Shown here piece by piece: positions 36,742-47,800 of a DNA stretch of 64,000 nt. Each line of letters opens with the position of its first letter. Position 1 is the first letter of the stretch. The notes under the pieces are model-generated. The model was not told the origin of the DNA and did not search any database. It worked only from the letters and a program-made list of their open reading frames with translations. A program made the translations under genes and the position numbers. The stretch comes from Saccharina japonica (taxonomy: Eukaryota > Sar > Phaeophyceae > Laminariales > Laminariaceae). Location of the stretch: contig MEHQ01000533.1 in assembly GCA_008828725.1 (NCBI GenBank), forward strand, positions 124,001-188,000, given 5' to 3'.

Positions 36742-37248
36742 GACGTGTGCTACGGTAGAGGTAGCACTTTTTGGCTGAACCGTTTTCTGAACGATCGGGC
36801 GACGCATGCTACGATAGAGGTGCACCATGTTTTTTCTGAGCTCCTCACTTAAGGAGGGTCATGCCTCACCGAAAAAAACGATTTTGGAGGAAAAAAAAAG
36901 TGCTGCCGGATGCGAAATCTGATGGCCGAAGCATCCTCTGGAACAGTATTCGTCACAAAAATGACAAAAATGAAAGTCCGACGAATTTGGGTTAATGAGC
37001 CTTTAATAGTCGTTCAGAAAACGATTCGGCCAAAAAGTGCTACATCTACCGTAGCACGCGTCGGGCTCCTTGACCCAAATTTTGGTCATTTTTGTGACGA
37101 AATATGTTTCAGGGTATACTTTGGTCATGTGATTTCTCATCCGGCAGCACTTTTATTTTCCTCCAAAATCATTTTTTCGGTGAGGTATGACGCTCCTTAA
37201 GTGAGGAGCTCAGAGAAAACATGGTGCACCTCTATCGTAGCATGCGTC
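36742..37248. mobile_element. MITE family A host element with 4-bp duplication ACTG
   Basis: GACGTGTGCTACGGTAGAGG to CTATCGTAGCATGCGTC, flanked by ACTG at 36738-36741 and 37249-37252. Another family A element (36801-37062) is inserted inside it. Confidence 0.85.
36801..37062. mobile_element. MITE family A inserted in another family A copy, duplication GGGC
   Basis: GACGCATGCTACGATAGAGG to CTACCGTAGCACGCGTC, flanked by GGGC at 36797-36800 and 37063-37066. The host reads ATCGGGCTCC when uninterrupted elsewhere. Confidence 0.9.
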
Positions 37249-37619
37249 ACTGTAGTTACCTACCTGTACGTACAACATATTATACCCGTGATGGGGATGC
37301 TTGCCCATCATACTAAACTTTCCCAAAGCTAGTTGTTGGGTGAGGTAGGGAGCTCCGGAAACAACGAGCCACACCCAGACTGTAGGTGGTGGTGCGCTAT
37401 CCCTAGATGCAAACACGCGTCAAGCGAAAACTCTTATCAGTATTGTAAGAGTTGCCTATTGTCGACAATACCCAGCTGAAATCTCGACGCATCTCGACAC
37501 CTCAGCATAGCACAGTAGAAGGAAACATACCGGAAACCAATCTTTTAGAAGGAAGCTCAGATACAGTAGGTGAGTACTGCTCGTATTATTGACATGCTGT
37601 CCATCCCACCTACACTGAG

Positions 37620-38420
37620 CAATGCCGCAGTAGGGGTACGTAGGGCCTTCTTACTGTTTAAGCTCCTTGCATGAGACCACTATCTCACCCAAAGCACGGT
37701 GACTTGAAAACAACACTGTCCGCGCAACCCGACCCAACATTTGTATGCGCTGTATGCGCTAGTCTTATGAAAATATTCTAGTCAAACGTGTGACACTACG
37801 AGTAACCTGAAGTTGCCAACTTGAGGACCTCAACTGATCAGAACATATTGAGCCGAACCAAATGCAACCCCTGTCAAGACGAAGAAACCGAACACAACCC
37901 AGTCAGGGCACCTATCCATGCACTTTGTGTAGGTCCCCCCTTACACAACGTGGGCGTAAAAAACTAGTTATGTGAGACATCGGACGCTATACAGTAGCAC
38001 ACCATTACTCGTAGGCGTACCGAAGTGAGAGATTGTCTCGACACACCTTGTGGGGTTTGCTACTGTATATGCATCGTTCAATATATCCACAATGATTTGT
38101 TTAAGCCCACATTAGGCAAGAAGAGGGGGTCTTCGGCCACCTGCTGTGTACTGGTACGAGTCAAACTCCATTATGTACCAACTACTATACTACCGGCTTA
38201 CCATACACTCGAACTCTATTCTTATGATGTTTGCCAGTTTGGTAAGCAACACGAACAAGGCACACGTTGGCGGCGGGAGGAACAAGGGTCTGTGGAGGGA
38301 GATATGTAGGGTACGCGTGGGTGAAACTAACTGTTCAATGATTCGAGTCAGGGTGAATTCGTTACTGTTCACTGTTCAGACGATATACAGCCTGACCTTC
38401 AGCGTCGATCGTCCATAAAT
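37620..38420. repeat. MITE-derived region without a gene
   Basis: Fragments of A2-type elements: GCAGTAGGGGTACG, CTCCTTGCATGAGACC, CCCGACCCAACATTTG, AACTGATCAGAACATATTGAGCC. Boundaries are unclear. Confidence 0.45.
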
Positions 38421-38581
38421 GCCGACCGAAATAATAGCAAAACTAAGGGAGAACGGATAAGGAATACGAGTGTTATACTATATTCATGGGCTTCAACGCT
38501 GACCACGCTCCTGAACACCCCCTCCCATAAATCAGAAAACCAAGGGAAAAATCAAAACAAAAAGGAAAATCCATCTATGGC

Positions 38582-38853
38582 CGCATGCTACGCTAGAGGT
38601 ACTGCAGGTATACCGTTTTTTTGGCAGAAACGCGTGTGTTCTGAATGACGGAGGGCCCCTTTACACAGATTCGTCGAAATTCATGATCGTGATGCGATAT
38701 TTTTCGTTGCGCACTTAGGCCATCATGGGGTTGTTGATAGGGTAGCACTTTTGTTTCCCTCTGAAATCAGGTGTTGGGCGAGGTTTCGAAAGAGCTCCTC
38801 AAGTGATCAAAGTGATCACCCTCAGCCGTGCACCTCTACCGTAGCATGCATGC
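38582..38853. mobile_element. MITE family A
   Basis: GCATGCTACGCTAGAGGTAC on the left and GTGCACCTCTACCGTAGCATGC on the right. Confidence 0.7.
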
Positions 38854-39338
38854 GCCTATGCATGGCATGGTCTTTATGGTTGCCATTTCGTCGGCCACCC
38901 GACATACCTAACTGCAGCGCACACACTTCAGCCCTATCCTACAACACCTACCACCACCGACACTGCTGTAATGCCGTTAGGTGTTGATATTTATACACCA
39001 ACGACGGTCCTTACATTTCCGCCCAGAGAGGACGCGCGCTACGATAGAGGTACACTACTTTCTTTTGGCTGCAATTTTTTTGTGAATGACGGGCAGCCCC
39101 TTAGGGCCCATATTAACGAGTATACAATAAATTCAATTTGGAAAAATAAAAATAAAAATTCGCTTTTCATTGGTCAACACACGCACCAGCACCAAATATT
39201 AGGATCTTGGGGTATAATCTTGGGTGGTGGTGCGGGTTCTGACCAATGAAAAGCGTTTTTTTTTCCATTTTTTTTTCTTCGTTAAAGCGGGCCCTTTAAC
39301 CCCAAACCGTCGGAATTTCATTCTTCTTGTGTTGCGAC

Positions 39339-39586
39339 TCATCCCACGGTAGGGGCGCAGCAGAATTGTCTGAGCTCCTCACATGAGGAGCTCAATAGCT
39401 AAATAGCTCACCCGAAACATGACTTCGGAAACATTCGTTCGCACAACCCGACCGAAACTTCCAATGCGGTAGTCCAAAGACAAACAAACCCGTAAAATAA
39501 TAATAGTATGCGGTGGTTCCTCAAGTGAAGAGCTCAACCGGTCAGAAAATATTGAGCCAAAAAGTGGTACCTCTACCGTGGGATTG
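39339..39586. mobile_element. MITE subfamily A2, well preserved
   Basis: TCCCACGGTAGGGGC and CCTCTACCGTGGGA are inverted ends. The core has GAGCTCCTCACATGAGGAGCTC and GTTCGCACAACCCGACC. Confidence 0.8.
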
Positions 39587-39879
39587 CTCTTGCATTCATT
39601 TTCGTTGTATAGTTAGTTAGTTAAGAGTACAGTAGGCCATGGGATTGTTCATCGGGTAGCATTTGTTTTCTCCTCCAAAATCAGTTCGGGTGACTTGCTA
39701 TTAGTATAGAGCTCCTTAAGGGACCACCCTTAGAAGGCAATAATAACAAACTTAGTATAACATGGTGCACGTCTACTGTACCGTAGCATGCATCAGAGGT
39801 AGACACGGCATTAAGAAGTTATCGTGCGGAATACGCAAAATACATTATTTCGAGTACCATTCAATATATAAATATTGTG

Positions 39880-40600
39880 AATACGCTTGACATCCTTCAG
39901 TGTGCTGCAGAACGAGCTCCACCTTCGACCAATCACGAGCATCCCCAGAAACAAAAAGAAAACCAAACGGAACAAAGAAAAATCTTCAGAAACTATCTGG
40001 GCCATCCTTGTTTCAACCTCAATCCTCACCCCAACATGCCTTCCATATATATATACTTCCATATATATTGCTATTAATAGTCAGATACCCACCGTTGGCT
40101 TCCTAACCTCTGCCGTATATGCCTTGCTCAGCGTCTATTATCCGCCGTGTCCTTGTCTCTCTTTTGAATGGAAATTCAGCTTCAACCAAACTCGTTCTTT
40201 CTCCTACTCGTATGTATCCCCTAACCAAACATGCCTTCCATACACCAGGTATACGTTAAGATTCAACCACGTGCCTGCCACAAACCCCAGGTTTCCTTCG
40301 TTCAATCTTGCACACACCTACGCGCGAGTCCGTCTCTTTTCTGAACCTACTTCCGGAGCTCGTACATATATGGTACACATATAAAATACGAACAATACTT
40401 TGGCATGCTCGCCATTGGACAACGTGTAGCGTGCTTAATAATAGTATACGCTATGGCGTCGGCCACTCTGGTAATCACCCCGAGAAACCAAGAAGAAAAC
40501 CAAAGCCAACAGAAAAAGGAAGACATGTCGTACGAAAATGTAGCCTACTTCCGCTACTCGTCCTGATAACCTTTATGCGCGTGTAGCTATTATCATCGTG
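39880..40600. repeat. Tandem degenerate repeat related to TTCAACC/AGAAACCAA elements
   Basis: CCATCC..CAACCTCAATCC, GCTTCAACCAAACTCG and AGATTCAACCACGTGCC recur with AACATGCCTTCCATA. The 165-aa open frame has no domain. Edges resemble the dispersed family with GTTGAAGCTCATG and GGGAATG.TTATGAGTGATC seen at 47270-47360, 58270-58350 and 63120-63215. Confidence 0.45.
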
Positions 40601-41301
40601 TTTGCTACCGGACAATGCTGAACGTGCAGCTACATAGTGTTGGATTTATTGTAGAAAGTTTCGATGGGTCGAAAGTTGTCGATGTATCCATAAATATCGT
40701 GTCGAACGTGCTTTGGCCTCCATATCTCCTGGTGCCCCCGTGTGTTTTAACGCAGACATTGAACGAAATATTCAAAGTATCAAATATCGAGATCGCAGAG
40801 ATTAGTAATTTGCTTATCGGTGCAGTGCAGTGTTGTATCGAGCTCGATTCTCGTTCGATATCTAACACACTAAGACTAGTCATCAATAGTGCAGCATAAA
40901 CCTTCGACGTCGATCACTCATAAACAGTTACAGAAAGGAGAACATATATACCCAGGGAAAACAAAACACAGTGAGCACGTGTAGTTGTTCAGCTCGGGGA
41001 GCCAATACTACCTATCCTATCCTACGAACTCCCAAAGCGGTTAGCACGGCCACAGGACGCTGCCAAACACGTTGGTGCCAATACACAATACACTGGCAAA
41101 GCGTTGGTTTCAACCTTCCATATATTGGACGGCGATATAACGAACCAGATGATCTACTGTAAGTCCTACCCTGACGTAATGATACGTTGTGCAGGAGCAG
41201 CGTAGTACAAACCCAAACCAGGAAACACGTCTAGACTGTGCAGACCATACGGCTCCCACCCGGCAACATGAGCTATGTATCATACAGATCATACAGACCA
41301 A

Positions 41302-41547
41302 GACGCGTGCTACGGTAGAGGTATCACTTTTTGGCTGAATCGTTTCTGAACGATCGGGCTCCTTAACCCAAATTCGTCGGACTTTCATTTTTGTAACGAA
41401 TAATGTTTCAGAGTATACTTCGGTCAGGATATTTCTCATCCGGCAGCACTTTCATTTTCCTCCAAAATCATTTTTTCGGTGAGGTATGACGCTCCTTAAG
41501 TGAGAAGCCCAGAAAAAACACGGTGCCCCTCTATCGTAGCATGTATC
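41302..41547. mobile_element. MITE family A with 4-bp duplication CCAA
   Basis: GACGCGTGCTACGGTAGAGG to CTATCGTAGCATGTATC, 246 bp, flanked by CCAA at 41298-41301 and 41548-41551. Confidence 0.9.
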
Positions 41548-41639
41548 CCAAGATAACCTGTCTGTTCTGCAATTAATACACTCAAATACGAGTACGTAGA
41601 CCATGAAGCGGGGATCTGTGATCTCTCGGTTGTGTGAAA

Positions 41640-42985
41640 TGTTTTAACGTGTTGAAAAGGCGCTGAGCATCACATTGGCAAACACCTTGACTATTGCACA
41701 CGATTATTCAAATATTCAGCACGTGTTGACAACACGCGTTGAACAGCACATCGATTGGAAGCTTCAACACCCTGGGGATATGCTTACTCGACACACTGGC
41801 AACACCTGGAACGCGCGTGCGTGCATTCAAATCTTCAACGCGTTCGCAATAGGCTGACCAGCAACATCGGTTCAAAGCTTTACCACGTGCTGTCAAGGCC
41901 CTGAGCATCGTACTATCAACATCTTGAAACTACACCTTCATTTAAATCTTCAACACGTTGACAGTACGCTGACCAACACATCGATTCAAAGCTCCGACAC
42001 GTTGACAATACGCTGCCAGTACACCATTGGCAACACCTTGACCACAAGTAGAAGTGCAGTCAACTCTTCAATATGCTTTGACGCTTTGACAATGTGTCAA
42101 TCAACACATCGATTGAACGCTTCAACACTCCGGGGGTGCGCTGGGCACACACCGACAACACCTTGGACACACGTCTATTCAAACCTTCAACATGTTGACA
42201 ACACGCTGAATCAACCAATCGATTCAAAGCTTCAACACTTGTTGGCAGTACGCTGGCCATCGCACCGGCAGCACCTTGATTACACGTTTGTTAAAATCTT
42301 CAATATGTTGACAATACGCTCACCAGCACATCGATTGACAGATTCAACACGCCAGGAATATGCTAACCAATACACTGACAGGTCGCTGCCAATAGACGTA
42401 GTAGGCGAAATGGTTCAACACGCTGACAACGCGGTGCCGTAGACGTTATTCAGCACGTTGACAAGACGGTGCCAATAGACGTCCGTGAAAAAGTTCGACA
42501 CGTTGACAACACGCTGCCCATAGACGTACAGTAGATCCCAAGCTTCAACAGGTTGACAAGGTGCTGACCATCAGTTCAGAGCTTCCACACGTTGATACTA
42601 CACTCAAATAGACGTACTGTCTACGAAAATTTCAACTGATACTACACGCCAATAGACGAACTGTCGACGAACGCTGCTAACACAACGAATTGATAGAGGA
42701 ATATACATGACACGCTGGGAATACACGCCGACAGACCTACTGCCGATCAAAAGGTTCAGCACGTTGACCAAATTCAAGCCAACATACGTACCGTCGATGA
42801 ATGCATCCAACTTGCTGGTAACACAAGTCAGCAGGCGTACGGTCGACGAAACACAATCCAGCCCGTTGATAACACACGCCAACAGATGTACTGCCGACGA
42901 AAAGGAGCAACACGTTGACAATACACGCCAGGGCAACACACATACTGTCGCCGAAAAGGTCCAGCACAACACTCGACGGTGGGGG
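41640..42985. repeat. Degenerate 1.3-kb satellite (CAACACGTTGACAA unit)
   Basis: CTTCAACACGTTGACAA then ACGCTGACCAACACATCG and ATTCAAAGC recur at 45-80 bp spacing across the first part; from about 42400 the companion words AATAGACGTACTGTCGACGA take over. Open frames of 100-170 aa on both strands are artefacts. Confidence 0.8.
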
Positions 42986-43234
42986 TGTAAGTCTCCATCA
43001 GCAGTGCTCCGAGGCTTCTGACGTTAGATGTTCTACTGTGAGCCTCACCCAATAACCCATTCTAAAGGAACAATGCGAGCTACTCGTACTCGCACTCTAA
43101 CGCGCCGTTCGGGAGGCGTAGAGCATCCATTTTTTGTGAACCTCCTATGGTAGCTCTTTGTCTCTCGCCCAACCCTCCCGAGAAAACAACAGCCAACTCT
43201 AAAAAAACAAATAGAGTGTGTAACTATAACTATA

Positions 43235-43482
43235 GACGCATGTTACGATAGAGGTGCACCGTGTTTATTCTGAGCTCCTCACTTAAGGAGCGTCATACCT
43301 CACCGAAACATGATTTCGGAGGGAAATAAAAAGTGCTCCCGGATGAAAAATCTCATGACCGAAGAATACTCTGAACTATATTTCGTCACAAAAATGAAAA
43401 GTCCGACGAATTTGGGTTAAGAATCCCGATCGTTCAGAAAACGATTCAGCCAAAAATTGCTACCTCTACCGTAGCACACGTC
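43235..43482. mobile_element. MITE family A with 4-bp duplication TATA
   Basis: GACGCATGTTACGATAGAGG to CTACCGTAGCACACGTC, flanked by TATA at 43231-43234 and 43483-43486. Confidence 0.9.
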
Positions 43483-43668
43483 TATAACCCGATTGATAAT
43501 CTCATGGCTCAGGCATACAACAATGAGACACGCCTTACTGGAAACCTCCTCAGCTCAGAAACCCCGTCACTCCCATTGGTTTTGGCCGAAAAGTGCTATA
43601 AACCACGCCTTGCCGTAGCGCACTTCAATACGTACTGTATATACCTCTTCTCACTAACCCTCCGCATG

Positions 43669-43957
43669 TGCTACGATAGAGGTGCACCATGTCAAAAGAG
43701 TTTTCTGAGCTCCTCACTTGAGGAGCTCCATGCCTCCATACCTGCAGTAGTCGAAACACTGATTTTGGAGAAAAACAACAGTGCTATTATACCCAATGAA
43801 CAACCCCATGACCTATTAATAGGCATACTCTGAAAACATATTGCACACAAAAACGAACCTCGACGATTTTGGGTTAAGGTAAGGAGCCCGATCATTCAGA
43901 AAACGGTTCAGACAAAAAAAGGTACAATACCTTGCTACCTCTATCGCAGCACGCGCT
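43669..43957. mobile_element. MITE family A
   Basis: GCATGTGCTACGATAGAGGT on the left, CCTCTATCGCAGCACGCGC on the right; carries a CTATTAATAG palindrome at 43813-43822. Confidence 0.75.
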
Positions 43958-44521
43958 CTTGCAGGCTCAGACGCTCGCTAAGGTAGAGAGTTGCGCCAAT
44001 TATTTTTCGGAGGTGCCTCGCCCGAAAACTGATCTTCAGAAAAAAACAAAACTGAAAGCGCAACCCGATGAATCGAATGAACAATCCCACCATAGCCTAG
44101 GCATACTCAAACTCATGTTGCCGCCGAAACAAAGGATGACATTCCGACCATTTTGGGTTTAGGAACCTCTAATACATTCAATACATAGTCATTCCAGAAA
44201 ATATTTGCCTTGTAAGGCAAAAAAAGTGCTACCCCCATCGTGGCACGGGTCCTCAACACTCCACACGGAAACCTTGACGTTAAACCGTGACAGCTACAGC
44301 AGCAGTAGTAGTAACGGCGTAGTGACGGCCACACGGCTCGATCGGGGGATAATACAATGGCTGGTCTCTGATGTCCGAGTTACAATGGAAGGATACAGTC
44401 GTATGGCACGGATGCAACATCACCCCACCCCTACTCTGCTGCCGGGAGCTCTGACGATGCTCGTCGTGCAGACGGGTGTTGACACACAAAACAAAAACAA
44501 TCATCGTTTTGGTCGCTAGCC

Positions 44522-44600
44522 CTTTACGCCTTAAAAGCCTTAAGCCTTAAAAGCCTTAAAAGCCTTAAAAGCCTTAAAAGCCTTAAAAGCCTTACAAGGG
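44522..44600. repeat. (GCCTTAAAA)n minisatellite
   Basis: Six to seven units of AGCCTTAAAAGCC, about 230 bp downstream of the sulfotransferase stop. Confidence 0.9.
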
Positions 44601-44737
44601 GTCCCTGAAGGGTGAAACGAAGGGTATCGGGAAATATTGGGTACTGTCTGTAGTTCTTCAGCTTAGAAGTGTACTCATTGTCAGTAATAGTCGTATTTCT
44701 TTTTGACGAAAAGTGCTACCCCTATATATCGTAACAC

Positions 44738-44828
44738 ACGCCACGTTGGCACGTACTGTCCCAGCAATAGACGTACTGTCCCGGCAGTAGACGTACTGTC
44801 CCGGCAATAGACGCACTGCCCACGAAAG
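44738..44828. repeat. 23-bp repeat at the 3' end of the sulfotransferase gene
   Basis: AATAGACGTACTGTCCCGGC occurs four times, ending right at the stop codon side of the last exon, so it would lie in the 3' untranslated region. It shares AATAGACGTACTGTC with the satellite at 41640-42985. Confidence 0.8.
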
Positions 44829-44831
44829 GGT

Positions 44832-47800
44832 TCAACCCTCGCGGGCGACGCCCCAAGCGTCTGGGAGGCGTCGGCCCAGCAAATCTTCGAGGGCCTTGTT
44901 GTAAGGGCCGAAGAATTCTCGCATCGATTGCACGACCTCGGGTGTCACCTGCGGTGCAATAATTTAAGGAAGCGCGAGGCACAACGTTGCATACATGGGA
45001 TATATCAGATATATCCCTATTTGATGATCTGGACCAGTTAGAGCGATACATCCCTGATCTATATGAACAGATCCCTGATCTATATGAAAAGGTCCTTGAT
45101 ATATCAATAGATCCCCCGATCTATATGAAAATATCCAACCATGATCTATACGAAAATATCCTTAATCTAAACCAGGTATGATCTGCACGATCTACTATTT
45201 GTTTTTTGTCCATCCCATTTATTATCTTCGCACTTCCGTCTTTCTCCCTCCCTAGTCGTAACTCAGATCCGGGGTCACAAAGTAGGCTCCCCTCCCTCCT
45301 CCCCCACTATTAATAGTACGATTCTTGCCTTGGTTTTTATCGCGAGAAGATTTCAGCACTTTCTTCCCTCGTCAACTTTCGTCGAATTTCGCTTACGTAC
45401 CCACGCTATAATATGCGCTCTCGACAGTCGGGTGTCATTTGAGAATAAAAACCTCCATGGGGAGAATCGAATCCTCGACATCCAGCCCTACAGGCTTCGT
45501 GGCTACGAGTTAGACCGCCGGGGCGACCGGCTCATAGATCTACTGTAGATCACGGTTGGGGTGAGGACATGGAATTGTACAAGCTCGTTAGATAATCCGA
45601 TCTGTAACATGTAACCTCAGGCATCGATTTCACCAGTTCTTACACAATTTAATTTTGTAACCTCAGGCCATGCATGCTACTTTATCTTAAGGCAGGAAGG
45701 CAGATTTGCCCCTAATAATATTTGTTTTCAAGGTTCCTTAGAGGTATTTAGCACTTTGTGGCTGATTGCTTTCGGAATGACCGAGCTCCTTAACCCAAAC
45801 TCATCATAATTTTATCATAATTTTATTCTTGTCATGCAATATTTTTCGTTGTACCTACTCGTACGAGACCATGGGATTTTTCACCGGGTATATCTGGTAC
45901 AGCACTTTCGTTTTCCTCCAAAAGCATTTTTTGACTTGCTATTAGTATAGAGCTCCTCTAGCAACCGCCCTCAGAAAAGAAAGGGGGTACTTAGTATACA
46001 CCCCCCTTAAGATAGCATCATGAGTCCTTAACCCATTTAGGACTGCACTCCCGTTTACAGAGCAAATTACTTGGAATTAGACTAAAATATATGGCTCTGT
46101 TGCACTGGAGTACTACTGCTGTACCTGGTATAGTGTTTCGGGCTTCAGAGGGAGCAATTCACGGCAAACATTGACCAAGACAACACCGGCTTGCATTGGT
46201 TGGGTGGGGATGAAAAGCGCTGTGCCAAAACTACACTGGTTGAAGCAGGGGGGGGGGGTCGTCGAACAGCACGGGGAGCAGCCTGATCCCTCGTACTCGA
46301 TCACACTCTTCTTCTCTTCTTAGACGGTTACATGGTTGACAACATGGTTGACAACAACAAACCATCATTATGTAATGACTTCTTTCGTTGAGAACATACT
46401 TTGGTTCCCAACGGGTCAATTGTACATATATATATATACAACCCGATACGTATCGTTGGGATACTGTTAATGGAAGTGTTTTGCAATATCTTGTCGATAT
46501 ACCTTCAAGTAGTAGTCAGTACAAAACAGTAGGCTACAGTAGGCTCTGACATCTATTAATAGGCTCATCTGGTTGCTGTTGACTCGGACTCCCGGGGGGT
46601 GTCGCAGGTCGCAAAGGGAAGTATCATCGCTATCAAGTTTTTTTAGCTGTTCTTAAAATCAGTCTTTTGGGTGAGTTACTAACGACTTACTGAATAGTAT
46701 AGAGCTACTCAAGTCAAGCGAGGAGTTATCAACCCCTTAAGAACCGGTCCCCCGTTTTCAGAGACCATCTACTTGAATTAGTGTGGGATAACTTTTGCAG
46801 TTCTGAAAGGGTTAATAGAACAACTACAGTGCTATCCCTATATCGTGCCTCCTATTAATAGACACATAGCTTCTAGACTTCGGATCGGGGATCGAGAGTT
46901 CCTTGCAATGTTGCATTGGAATTTGTTGTGGTGGTGGGGGGGGAGGGACGGAAGGGGGGAGGGACGGGAGGAGGGGGAGAGAGCGAGGGGAGGGAAATGG
47001 TGGAGGAACGGGGGGAGAGATGCAGTAGCATGGAGTACGACGGGCCGGGGCGCGTGTGTTGTTCAATACATGGTATATAGGAGGGAGTGTTAAAAATACC
47101 TGTGCGTCGAGCTTCTCTTTCTTCGCTCGGTCGGCTGTGTTGTACCGAGCGCCCACGATGTCCTTCCACTCTTCCAAGCTCCGCAAGCCCTAACAGTATC
47201 AAGAACAGACATGCAATTAGACTAGAGTATACACGGCGTGCACGCGACGTTTGTTTTTAGTGTTTTCCTTGTTTAGGTTTCTTCTTTCCTCTGGGAATGT
47301 TTATGTGTGCTATGAGTGATCACAGTTGAAGCTCATGTTGCGCATTGTCGATATTCACGGTGAACACAATACTGACCCCGTACACACATATTGTTATTCC
47401 ATTTGCCATCTGAAAAAGTGCAGCTCTTAGTTCAATCATACCATTCACATATACTTATCAAACATCCCTCAATAATTGGTCGTACGAAGTATATTATTAA
47501 TGTACACAACAAGAGCAGGAATATAAATATTAACGGTGTTTATGAGTGATCAAAGTTGAAGCTCATGCTACTGCTGTATAGACTACAGTATACTATACAC
47601 TATACACTATACAGTGTCGGATGGCAACGATAACATTAATAGAAACAAGACAAATGAGATAAAACCAACAGTACTGATACTACGAAAGCAGTATCGCACC
47701 CAACCAGCACAATTTGCCTGGAGATGGTGCGCACGTTCGAGCATCTTCAGTTACCCCTCCAGCAGCCGATTGATGCCTTTAGAAACCTTTTGACACCCCT

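Larger units (their letters stand above)
44949..47099 (-). other. Last intron of the sulfotransferase
   Basis: 2.15 kb holding a GATC-rich repeat (45000-45180, ATCCCTGATCTATATGAA units), a SINE (45205-45527), family A MITE pieces (45750-46015) and a TTAA-type MITE (46729-46815). No other gene is seen. Confidence 0.6.

Noticed and set aside
39887-40384. 165-codon frame
   Set aside because: Built from degenerate repeats of the TTCAACC family; no domain.
40605-40899. 94-codon frames open on both strands
   Set aside because: No domain; opposite strand equally open; edges match a dispersed repeat.
41924-43021. 172- and 104-codon frames
   Set aside because: Lie wholly in the degenerate satellite, with equally open frames on the other strand.
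45465-45525. Functional tRNA gene on -
   Set aside because: A- and B-box-like words are present, but acceptor arms do not pair and the sequence continues into the SINE body.
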